Part shown: piece by piece, positions 48,101-57,631 of the stretch | How positions within the stretch are numbered: position 1 is the stretch's first letter | Layout: each line of letters begins with the position of its first letter | Assembly: GCA_016490735.1 (NCBI GenBank) | Contig: JAEMWC010000984.1 | Coordinates: 252,001-316,000, forward strand | DNA from: Pachyseris speciosa | Taxonomy: Eukaryota; Cnidaria; Anthozoa; Scleractinia; Pachyseridae | DNA: 64,000 nt | Direction of reading: 5' to 3' | Program-made: the position numbers and the translations under genes | The notes under the pieces: model-generated | Database searches by the model: none | The model's input: only the letters and a program-made list of their open reading frames with translations | What the model was told of the DNA's origin: nothing

Positions 48101-48543
48101 ATGGACGTCAGGAAACTGGAGAAATTGCCTTTGCTCCCAACATCGAGCGGGCATCACAAATCCCTAAAGAAAAAGACTACATTTTAACGATGGCGGATGT
48201 GCAAGCGGTTCGTCTTAAAGCAAGACTCGTTGTGCTTAGCTGCTGTCACAGTGGTCGTGGAGAGGTTAAGTCTGAGGGTGTGGTCGGTATAGCACGTGCC
48301 TTCTTGTGTGCTGGTGCTCGGTCTGTTCTGGTTTCGCTCTGGGCGATTGATGACGAGGCAACCTTGCTATTTATGGAAAGTTTCTACAAACAACTGGCAG
48401 ATGGAAGAAGAGCCAGTGTGGCTCTTTACCAGGCTATGGAATCTCTTCGCCAGACGCAGCAGTTCTGCGCCGTGAGGTACTGGGCTCCATTTGTGCTGAT
48501 TGGCGATGACGTCACGTTTGAATTTGGAGAAACAAGATGGTAA
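45193..48543 (+). CDS. TPR-CHAT protein (TTC28-like), intact copy
   Basis: A 1116-residue open frame starting at an ATG 60 bases after the acceptor. Residues about 30-690 are 15-16 tetratricopeptide repeats of 40 residues with the consensus [21 protein letters not shown]. Residues about 790-1110 are a CHAT domain with the catalytic His in VHIAAHG (H970) and the Cys in LSCCHSGRG (C1018; C1017 is an extra cysteine). CHAT is a caspase-fold cysteine protease. TPR-CHAT proteins act as sensor-proteases in bacteria and are strongly expanded in corals, often annotated TTC28-like. The substrate is unknown; a role in innate defence or cell death is inference. The final ATG|GTAAGT makes the TAA part of a perfect splice donor (48540), so the true C terminus may lie in another exon. 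Confidence 0.9.
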
Positions 48544-48586
48544 GTGAATATTTCATTGCACTTTACTACCTGACCATAAAAAAGTT

Positions 48587-48766
48587 TTGGGGAGCAGAGT
48601 TGACGTAGTGGTGAGAGTGCTCGCCTTCCACCAATGTGTCCCTGGTTCGATTCCCGGACTCGGCGTCATAAGTGGGCTGAGTCTGTTGGTTCTCTACTCT
48701 GCTCCGAGAGGTTTTTCTCCGGGTACTCAGGTTTTCCCCTCTCCCCAAAAACCAACATCATGATTA

Positions 48767-48813
<47 letters not shown>
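48587..48813 (+). mobile_element. tRNA-derived SINE with (ATT)n tail, copy 2
   Basis: Counterpart of 16676-16909, with the same A and B boxes. The tail has a few different units. Confidence 0.85.
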
Positions 48814-49523
48814 TTTGCTTGGTTATTCTACCAGTAACCCTTTTATTGCTCAAGAAACCAAGAATGCTGTCAATGTTAAGGAAGGTTTGGAAGGGGTTAC
48901 TGATATACAAACGGATATCGAAAGGGTGTCATTTTTCTTTACATGTACAACCATTGGTTTGGAGTTTACATTGCCACACGTAATCATCGCACAGGTCTGA
49001 TACCAATTTCCCCGCTTACCAGCCCTTATACCTTGATGGATCCGTACTAACAGACTTGAAAAGCTGATACTATGATAGTGGTACCCCCAATTATGGGTGA
49101 GCAAGTTATAAGTTATGATTTTTCTTTTGAAATAATTGGTTACCACAATTTTCTAATTTCCGGGCTTGCTGGCTTGTTTTGGAAAACTCACTAAATTGCT
49201 GTCCACTTATCATTCTATGTCCGGGAGATGCTTAACTGTAAATAAAGAAACGTGTTTCATTCAGTCTACAAAGAAGCGTTGTTAATGTCGTCCACAAGAG
49301 TGAACACTAGTGTCATAATATCCTAGCCTACTAAGCAGATGTCTTTGAAGCCCAAAGACGTTTGGGTAGGAGGCTAATAATATCCCTGTTATCTCTATAT
49401 TTGTTTGGTAGAAGTGGCGATGTCGAGACAAGAGAGAAGTACTGGTTGAAGGGGAGCTGACACATCGATAATTTCGAGTTGTTTTACTTTAACTATTACG
49501 ACTAATAACGTCGAGTGCAACAA
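48814..49523. other. Non-coding stretch between SINE and MITE, copy 2
   Basis: Counterpart of 16910-17614. Nothing recognised. Confidence 0.55.
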
Positions 49524-49751
49524 TAGGGCCGTTTATACGAGAGAAAATAAGCCGCGGCTTACTCTGGCCACGGCTTACGTAAGTCGCGAACACTCCGTAT
49601 AAATGGTACAAAATCTAAGTTTACGGCTTTCTCAAGCTGCGGCTTATCCTGGCCAAGGAGTTTGTACGCGTATAATTGGTTCCTTTCGCGTATTATGGAA
49701 GCCGTGGCCAGAGTAAGCCGCGGCATATTTCCTCTCGTATAAACGGTCCTA
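49524..49751. mobile_element. TA-flanked MITE, copy 2
   Basis: Same ends and length as 17615-17842, with a few substitutions. Confidence 0.85.
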
Positions 49752-50889
49752 ATGTTGCACATAGTGTATATTAATATATATTTTAAGTCATAAGCTTGGT
49801 GTTGCTTTGATCTCCAGAATTATATAAAGTTACTTTAATGATGATGATGCCGATGATCAGAAAGTCATGGCCATGTTATCAGATAGACTGGTCACATTAG
49901 AGCTCAGTCGCTTTTTCAACTACACACACCGGTACAAGTGACTATACTAAGCCAAATATGCGTTGTATCTAAATATCAGTTTAAAAAGAACAGTTTAACA
50001 TCAAGTAAATTCGATTTACTTTTTAGCGGTAGTTTTTAGTAAAGTAGTAAATGAATTTTCTAGGCGTTTGTTAGCTCGGTTGTGAGGCCGGTTTTCCTAG
50101 GAGTCTGCCTGGATTTAGAATTTGATTCGTTGCAAAAAAAAAATTCTCATATGTTGAAAATAAAACTACGGCGCAGATCTATTTGAGAGGACCAAACACC
50201 CTAAAGTAACAGCAGTTTGTCCATGGAACAAAACAAAAACAATCCTGCAAAACCATTTGAGCAAGGTAAAAATCGAGTGCATGGTGATGATTTAAGGATA
50301 TATCTTGCAAACTAGCCCGTCATGTGAAGTTTTTCGACAACAAACTTTGGTTGTCAAATATTGCACTTCCCCCGCTCGTCATATTAAATTAAACACGAAA
50401 TTAAAATGGTCCATCTGTTAGTGTACTCGTGAAGATGATAATACCCGTTTTAGAATAGGTTATGAGGATAATGATCAGAGCCCGGTAGCTAGAGTGGATA
50501 AATCCTACCTTACTCTGTTCCACTGATTGTGTAATTGTAGCCACGTTTTTTTTGTTTTGTCGCGGCCATAATCGATGGTCCCCGTTTTCAGCTATAACTA
50601 ATTCACTTTATCCTGTTTTAAATACAGTTGTACATGGACCCAGGGGCAAGGAGGTGTATACATGATACGTATTGTACAATTAGCGAACTGTTGGGAGTGT
50701 CCTTCTGTTGTCCTTTGTTCTCTGTAACCGTTAAAGTATTGACACCAGTTCAGAATTTCCTCTGCATTCAGTCTTCTCCTGACTTGAGAAATGGTTTGGC
50801 GTGTACGGCTTATAAAGGTTTCTTCTCTTCTTTTCTTCGTAATGAGGACCTACTAGTAGCCGCAGTATGGTGTTAAACAACCCTGTAGC
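49752..50889. other. Non-coding stretch after the MITE, copy 2
   Basis: Counterpart of 17843-18980, including the possible exon at 50628-50876. Confidence 0.4.
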
Positions 50890-53800
50890 ATGTTTTTTTT
50901 TTTTTTTTTCAAAATTTTATTTCTGTAAACAATTTAAATAAATAAAAATAAACAGAACATGAGTAAAACTTTACAAATGGTCGTTACGCATATAGAATAT
51001 GTTTAGCAATGCCTTACGTTTACAAAGCGTGTTACCTATTACATATTATATTAAGATTCTAGAAAGGGAGGGGGGGATGGGGGCGCACATGGTTACGCCA
51101 AGCTTACTTATCTATTTCTAGTTGCAGACTTATATTAGAGACAAATTCCGAAACGTCCAGTTTCTTTTGCATTGTCTTGCAGGCATAATTATATTGTTTT
51201 GAGTAGAGCAGGAGAAAATTCAGGTCTTTGGTGAGATTATTAGAAAGATTAGAAACTGGAGTTGATAGATTGGAAAATATCTGTAAAGGCGTGAGAATCA
51301 CATTAGTTTTATGCAAATCGTTAAACCATTAAATGGATTTCTCGCATAAATTTAAGAACGGCTGACACTCAAGAAAAGCATGTTCAATAGAATCGATCTT
51401 GTCGCACATAGAACACTTCTCACAATTTGTTAGTCCATAGTATTTAGTTCCTTATTAGTGACTAGAATTCTGTGCAATAGTTTAAAGTTGAATTGTTTTA
51501 ATTTGTTGTCGCGTATTATTTTATAACTGCTTTGAAGTGCCCATTGTTCAGCAGCTTTAGGGTGTTTTTTCTGCCAAGATTTAATTGCAGTGGGTTCTAT
51601 ATCGATTGCTTCTATAAACAATTTATAAAATTGTTTACATTGCATTTCCCTAAGGTCAAAAGTAATATCTTTAGAGAGTTTGCTGAAGATCCTTATTTAT
51701 CGAGGCCTGGTTTTTGAGCCACGAAGGAATGGCCGAGGTGATTTGGAAATATTGCAGGAAATTAACATTTATGTTGTATTTTTTCCTGAATTCTTGTAAC
51801 GAAAGAAAGTTACCCTGACTTGTGAGCAAATCCTGTACGAAAATAACGTTTTTTTTTCCATCCATGTCTTCCAAAAAACTTATTTCTTTTCAATTAATAT
51901 CTCTTTATTGTTCTATAAAATGAACGACTCAGAGGAGCCTCGTAGTTGCTGCATAAATCTTGGAAATATTCAAGGAGTTCATAGTAAAAAAGGGAAGCTG
52001 GTTAGCCAAGGTTTTGACACTGTAGTTGCAATTTAACAAAAACAAAAGTCCACCATGTTTTTCAAATAGTGGTTAGGGATTGCCTTCCAGATATCATTGG
52101 TATTGCTTAACAGTCTGCCTATCCAACTAAGGCGCAGTGCTTTAAGCAGTTCTAAAGCATGGAAAACCAAGGCCACCTTTGGAAAGAGGGCATACTAGGA
52201 CTTGTCTTTTAATCTCATCTCTCTTATGCTTCCATAGGAAGGCAAACAATTTACTTTGAGTTTGTTGAGTTACTGCTTCTGGCACTGGTAGCATAAAAGC
52301 CGTGTATATAAGCCGAGATAAGCCTAAAGACTTTGCTAATAAAGTTCTTCCAAAAAGTGTCAGGTCACGCGACAACCATATATTGAGCTTAGTCTCCATT
52401 TTCTAGACAGGAAAGTTCCAAAGAATTTAATGGGATCTTTAGGGCACTTTAATTCCAAAATGTCTGTCTTAGTTTTGCTTGCAACACCAATCCACATAAC
52501 TTTTGTTTTTTTCCTGTTGAGTTGCAAACCGAAAATAGCACCAAATGAATTCACTATGTTTGTGGCAGTTCTCAATGAAGCAATATTTTTGACAATAAGA
52601 GTGATGTCGTCTGCAAACTGTGAAATCTTAGCTTCTTGTCCATTTGGAAGTTTGATACCCTGACAAAATTGATTTGGGCGTATTCTAAGAGGGCACCCTT
52701 GCCGAACACCTGTAGAGACCCTGAAATAATTAGTCATAAAGCCCGCGTTCATCACACCACTTTCCATGTTCTCAGTTGTAAAGGATTCTTATCCATTTTC
52801 TGATATTTGGACCAAAATTAAAAAGCTCAATAGCTTGATGTATAAAGGTCTACTCAATCGTGTCGAAAGCCTTTCGAAAGTCAATGAAGAGAAAGATACC
52901 GGGAAGATTTTGGCTTCTGCATATTCCGTGATGTCATTTAATAGCCGCACATTTTGGCCAATAAATCTATCCTTAACGAAACCTGTTTGATCAGGGCTAA
53001 TGAGAGCTGGTAATACTCTCTCAATTCTTTTGGCAATTACTTTAGCCAGAATCTTATAGTCCACGTTTAAGAGGGTTAGAGATCTCCAATTGGAGAGTTC
53101 AATCAAACAAGAATCCCCCTTCGGAATCAAACAAATTATACCTCGTCTTTGGGATATGGACAATTGGCCCCTAATAAAAGCTTCGATGTAAGAGTTAAGA
53201 AGATGTATACCAATTATATTAAAGAATGTCTCTTAAAATTCCTTCGAAAAACCATCGTCTCCAGGGGATTTGTTGTTTTGGAAGGCCTTCAAAGCACTTT
53301 TTATTTCATTGAGTGTTAGTTCGGATTCAAGAGGTATGAGTTGCTCAGTGGACAATTTGAGGACTTCAATATTGTCAATAAATTCACCAAAGTTGTCACT
53401 GAAGTCCTCGAAGGCATTGTTCGTGCGTTTGGTCTCAAGTAAATCACTATAAAAGGATTCTATTTCTTGGTTAATTTGTTTCATGTCTGTAATTATTTCT
53501 CCATTCTCAAGTTTCAACGATAACTTTTTTCTCAAAATTCCGCTTTTCTAGATTAAAACAAATATTTAGTAGGCTTCTCACCTTTTTAGATCCAGCGGAC
53601 TTTTGAACGAAACATTGCCTCTTTGCCCCTTTCCTCATAGATTTCCTTTAATTCCGTTTTGGTGGCTTCATACTCATCCAACAGTGATTGATTCAGATGG
53701 CCATTGTTGTTACAGATTTCATTTTCAAGAACATCAAGTTTCTCCTGAAGAACACTTTCACGATTCTTGAGTGCTCTGCGCTTGTTTTAGAATAAATTAT

Positions 53801-54677
53801 TGTTTCGGAACGGATCTCCAACTTTATCAATTCCCACAAAAGTTGAAAACTTTCGACTTCTTGATATTTATCTAGAATCTTTGGTAGGCACTCTGTAATT
53901 AATTTGACGTAGCTTTCCTCTTCAAGCAATCGATTATTGAATTTCCACGTGCCTGGACCACGGGTGAATGTGTCGTTAATTTCAACACTTAAGAAAATGG
54001 TTTATGATCTGGTGCGATCGAGGACTGTGCAAAGTCAATTCTCGACTTCGTTTTTAGAGCTTTTGATTCGTAAGTGTAGGCCTTCATTTTTGGTTGGAGA
54101 GCTCGAAAAGCGTCCTCGAACCCTAATTCTTCCATAAAATTAAGAAGAGAATTTCTGTAACTCCCCCCCACGTTTGTCTACTGATTGCAGAGTAGTGTTC
54201 CAGTCACCTGCGATGATACTTTTAGAGGTGTTTGTTTTGGATACCACATTAACACTAAGTCTTGAATGAAGGATAATTGTTGTTGGGAAACACACGGAGC
54301 ATATACGGAGGTTAAGAAGAGTTCTTCATCACCGATCTTAATTTTAGCTATAACAAATCTTCCGTTAGGGTCAACAAGCAACCATTGCAAAGTAAATGCT
54401 GAGTTTGCTCGCTGCATTATGCAGGTGCCTCTGGAATGTTCATTACCGTGCGAGAAAATTATTTTCCCACCCCACTCTGAGGCCCAGGGGATTTCATCCT
54501 CCTTCAGTGAGAATGTTTCCTGTAGACAATAGAAATCAGATACAAAAGAATCGCTCGTCGCTTGGCGTAATTACGTAACCCCCTTACATTCAATGATAAC
54601 AATTTCATCGGTACCATGATTGCACATAAGAAACAAAAGGACTGATTCTAAACTACGCAATAAATGTGTTATCGATT
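50890..54677 (-). mobile_element. LINE-B copy 2, interrupted by Polinton 2
   Basis: A reverse-strand L1/Tx1-like remnant with its T-run at about 50893-50910. Readable parts include the zinc-knuckle region (51430-51645), RT (52142-52399, 52360-52767 with SQFADDITLIV, 52789-53163), the pre-RT region (53233-53535) and the endonuclease (54178-54417). Here FADD is present and frames near 52360-52767 are longer than in copy 1. ORF1 is lost beyond 54677. Confidence 0.82.
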
Positions 54678-55040
54678 AGTAGTATAGTGTTTGGGGGTAC
54701 GAAATCATTTTATCTCGTTTTCCCCAAACTACTACTGCCTTCTGATCTCGTATTCTGGAATATATAGTTATTTAATTTGATGGAATATATAGTTATTTAA
54801 TTTGATGGAATATATAGTTATTTAATTTGATGGAATATATAGTTATTTAATTTGACGGAATATATAGTTATTTAATTTAATGGAATATATAGTTATTTAA
54901 TTTGACGGAATCTATAGTTGTTCAATCTGATGGAACCAAGGTCAGCACACTTCATCTATAGTTTATTAAAATGCGTGACATTCTCGGAAAAATCACCAAG
55001 CGTGACATTCTCGGAAAACAGGGAATGAGTCATCGCCTAT
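54678..55040 (+). repeat. Terminal inverted repeat of Polinton 2
   Basis: Matches the inverse of 7602-7809. It includes two 19-bp direct repeats (54973-54991 and 55000-55018, GCGTGACATTCTCGGAAAA) spaced 27 bp, also present in the other TIR, which may be binding sites for a replication or terminal protein. It is enlarged by the 25-bp array. Confidence 0.9.
54756..54930 (+). repeat. 25-bp tandem repeat inside the Polinton 2 TIR, seven units
   Basis: Seven consecutive units of TGGAATATATAGTTATTTAATTTGA with few changes. The last (54906-54930) matches the single unit in element 1's TIR, so the array is an expansion private to this end. Confidence 0.92.
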
Positions 55041-55083
55041 CATGTGTTAGCTGCATAAAGAAATAATATCTCATATAATATAG

Positions 55084-55647
55084 ATGAGTTGTAATTTAGT
55101 AATCCACAATGAATTGAAGAATATGGGGGAGTTGACATGTCCTTTTTGTGATCAGCTATTGGTCAAAGTTGTTAAAAGTGTGAAAGCACCTTGCTGTGAT
55201 AAACAGAAAATGTTTAATGATGATGGTGAAAATGTTTGTCTAAATTGTGGTTCAGTCCACGGCTATGACTATTGTAAGGAGTACGTTGACTTTCATAATA
55301 ATATGTATAAAATACGGCGAAAATCTGTATATCACCGGAAGTACCATATTGAAAATGTGATAAATGGTATATGTTGCAAGAATAGATTTCAAATTTCAGT
55401 AAAAGATAAGGGTAAAATATTGAAAATATTCGAAGAGATAGACACTATCATCCCTTCGGTGAATAAGAATCGTAAAAGAATGATAAGCACCAAATTTATG
55501 CTTAAGCAAATATTCATAATGCTTGATCTACCATTTGATGAAATAATAGTTACAAGATCAAAGAAGACATTAAAATTTTATGATCAATATTGGGTTGAGA
55601 TTCTATTGTTGAGATTTGATAAGATTATTAGTATTATCAAGCAGTGA
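55084..55647 (+). CDS. VLTF3-like late transcription factor
   Basis: A complete 187-residue protein. The N-terminal half is a zinc ribbon with CPFC (19-22), CC (37-38) and CLNC (52-55). The C-terminal half has the VLTF3 pattern: a YHRKYHIENVI segment near residue 83, then a helical RKRMISTKFMLKQIFIMLDLP region and a conserved SKKTLKFYDQYW near the end. VLTF3-type factors switch on late genes in poxviruses and other large DNA viruses, and homologues occur in Polintons and relatives. It is the first gene inside the terminus and reads inward. Its stop overlaps the converging neighbour by 11 bases. Assigned from pattern only. Confidence 0.75.
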   Translation: MSCNLVIHNELKNMGELTCPFCDQLLVKVVKSVKAPCCDKQKMFNDDGENVCLNCGSVHGYDYCKEYVDFHNNMYKIRRKSVYHRKYHIENVINGICCKNRFQISVKDKGKILKIFEEIDTIIPSVNKNRKRMISTKFMLKQIFIMLDLPFDEIIVTRSKKTLKFYDQYWVEILLLRFDKIISIIKQ

Positions 55648-56122
55648 ATTTTTCATCATATTTCAGTAGGTACTTATCAATAATTGGACTATTGTCAGTC
55701 ACATAATCATCAATATTCTTCATTGAGATTTGTATACTTGAAGCATCAAAATCACCACTTCTCAACTTGTCTTTTATTGAATTGAGTAGATGTTGATAGC
55801 TTTGATAAGCATATGTGCAATTCTGGATTTTCAAATCTAGGTTTTTATGCTTCATCCACCCTTGTATCAAAAGTGCTGCTGTACTGATGGCTACCAAACT
55901 AACACCACCTGTTGCCACACTTGTGGCGAGACCCCCAGTTGCAAAGATGATGGACAAGGAATTCCCCAGTAATTTCCATTTTTTGAACCTTTTAACAGCC
56001 TGTTTATGAGCCCAACACTTTCTGTGATATGTGTGGTAATAGGCTTTTAATTCATTTACCTGATCTTCTGTTAATTCACCTGAAATATGGTTCCAGCTGA
56101 ATATGCTTTTTCGCTCTTTCAT
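55637..56122 (-). CDS. Membrane-associated protein of unknown function
   Basis: A 161-residue frame, complete. Residues 51-89 form a long Gly/Ala/Val-rich hydrophobic stretch (SIIFATGGLATSVATGGVSL) able to make a hairpin of two short membrane helices. It is flanked by a basic amphipathic N-terminal region and a helical C-terminal region. It ends by overlapping the VLTF3-like gene and lies 9 bases after the next reverse-strand gene, in line with the fibre genes. I do not recognise a family; a virion-membrane or lysis role is only a guess. Confidence 0.55.
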   Translation of the reverse strand: MKERKSIFSWNHISGELTEDQVNELKAYYHTYHRKCWAHKQAVKRFKKWKLLGNSLSIIFATGGLATSVATGGVSLVAISTAALLIQGWMKHKNLDLKIQNCTYAYQSYQHLLNSIKDKLRSGDFDASSIQISMKNIDDYVTDNSPIIDKYLLKYDEKFTA

Positions 56123-56131
56123 ACAATATGC

Positions 56132-56551
56132 TTATATAACGATTCTGTTCAACACACAGTACCACAAACCAGACAATTGTCCACTTAGAGGTGACAATTT
56201 GTTAAATTTCGTTGTCATGAAACGGGGGAAAGCATAAGAATATCCTCTGTCAAGTGAATGTTTGACATAAAACCTACCGAAGGCATCGTGTAATATGCCA
56301 TGTGTCTGTAATGTATCAATCCAACCAAGAGTATGCTCCAAAAAATGTGTTAAGCAGCCTTCACCGGGACCGATTAATCCAATGCCTATATGCTCCTGGA
56401 TAATATCTCTCACTTCAATATATTTGTTGAAATGTTTGTGATATAGAAACTGGTAAACCAAAGCTGATTTCAAAATCCTCTTATCAACACCAGGGTTTTT
56501 CCGTTCAGCATCCCGAATGAACCATCGTACAAATCTTATAATCTGCTTCAT
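56132..56551 (-). CDS. Conserved-looking small protein, unknown
   Basis: A complete 139-residue basic protein. Notable features are IGLIGPGEGCLTHF and a HDAFGRFY segment, which puts a His-Asp pair on a predicted helix after a Gly-rich loop. That order loosely resembles PLA2-like enzymes but lacks enough similarity to claim one. It is packed between fibre 2 (18 bases upstream) and the membrane protein (9 bases downstream), so it is likely a genuine member of the same late gene set. Confidence 0.5.
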   Translation of the reverse strand: MKQIIRFVRWFIRDAERKNPGVDKRILKSALVYQFLYHKHFNKYIEVRDIIQEHIGIGLIGPGEGCLTHFLEHTLGWIDTLQTHGILHDAFGRFYVKHSLDRGYSYAFPRFMTTKFNKLSPLSGQLSGLWYCVLNRIVI

Positions 56552-56569
56552 AATAATTGATTACATAAT

Positions 56570-57550
56570 TCAAAGATCGAAATAATCTTCAAGGAAACGG
56601 AACATATTTTTTAATTCATCATTAGACAGAGATTTCTGCCAAACAGAAAAAGCGTAAAGATCCATTTCAGAAAAATTGACTGCAGTACCATCATCATTAT
56701 CAACTTGACATCCAACGAACATTTTTTGTGGATTTCCTGACAGTGTTGCTGAGATTGTTTCTGTTCCAACAGGAGTCATTGATGAAATACCTCTAAATAG
56801 TTCCATATTTTGTCCATTCACTCTTATTGTCCAAACCTCAATATTACCAGTCAGATCAGACAAAGAAAGAGCAGTAAGTCTTCCGCCTGAGAGAGTACCA
56901 AAATCAACCCAAACAGTCCCAGTACCCCAAGGAAAATGAACACCAAATCGAATATTAGCCTGCCCCCATTGAAATTGAGATTGATTCTTCACTTGTTTTG
57001 TATTAACAACCATAATTACTGTGCATGTATTCCCATTTGGTCCAGCAACTTTGGATACATCAAATGAATTTATTCTCAAGTAGTCATCAGTCCCATCGAA
57101 TCGCAGAAAGAATCTCTTTTTATTTGAATCTCTTAACAGCAGAGGTTTTTTGGAATTATCAGTTTGTGTGAAAGATATATTATTGACAGGATCAACCCAT
57201 CTTGAGACTCTATCGTTTATATCAGATGTTAAAACAGAGAGAGCTGGGATGAGAGCAATAGAAATTCCATCAAGGACTGGTACACCAGGAAGAGAGTTGG
57301 AAATAACAAAAGTAGCTCTATCTAACTTCAGATCAAGTTGTTTTTTTGTGACACAATCATTATCATCAGTTCCTTCATCAACATTTATCAATTTCTTGTT
57401 GTTTCCAAGATCATAGTGGCCATCTTGTGTTAATGTAAATCCATCACCTTTTGGACCAATTAGACCTCTATCACCTTTATCACCTTTAGGACCAATTGCA
57501 CCAGTATCACCTTTATTATCTTGATTTTGTGGAGAATTGAAAACTCCCAT
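56570..57550 (-). CDS. Fibre protein 2: collagen-like stalk with LamG-type head
   Basis: 326 residues, intact, starting MGVFN. Residues 13-40 are collagen-like Gly-X-Y triplets (GAIGPKGDKGDRG), followed by a KLINVDEGTDDND...KKQLD module of the kind repeated in fibre 1. From about residue 95 the protein is a beta-rich domain with RFFLRFDGTDDYLRI, VIMVVNTKQ and NFSEMDLYAFSVWQKSLSNDEL, the hallmarks of a laminin-G/concanavalin-like lectin fold. The head presumably binds a cell-surface glycan or protein, and the stalk trimerises. This is inference from fold. The start context is TTATAATG. Confidence 0.8.
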   Translation of the reverse strand: MGVFNSPQNQDNKGDTGAIGPKGDKGDRGLIGPKGDGFTLTQDGHYDLGNNKKLINVDEGTDDNDCVTKKQLDLKLDRATFVISNSLPGVPVLDGISIALIPALSVLTSDINDRVSRWVDPVNNISFTQTDNSKKPLLLRDSNKKRFFLRFDGTDDYLRINSFDVSKVAGPNGNTCTVIMVVNTKQVKNQSQFQWGQANIRFGVHFPWGTGTVWVDFGTLSGGRLTALSLSDLTGNIEVWTIRVNGQNMELFRGISSMTPVGTETISATLSGNPQKMFVGCQVDNDDGTAVNFSEMDLYAFSVWQKSLSNDELKNMFRFLEDYFDL

Positions 57551-57631
57551 TATAATATTAATTTAGATTAATTCAAGTGTGAATGGATTATGGTCAACAT
57601 CCTCCCCCATCATATTTCCAAAAATAAAATT

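Larger units (their letters stand above)
39272..54677 (+). repeat. Duplicated host segment, copy 2
   Basis: This is the direct counterpart of 7810-22854. It carries all the same elements in order, plus a SINE at 40803-40970 that copy 1 lacks. It ends where Polinton 2 interrupts LINE-B. Confidence 0.92.
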
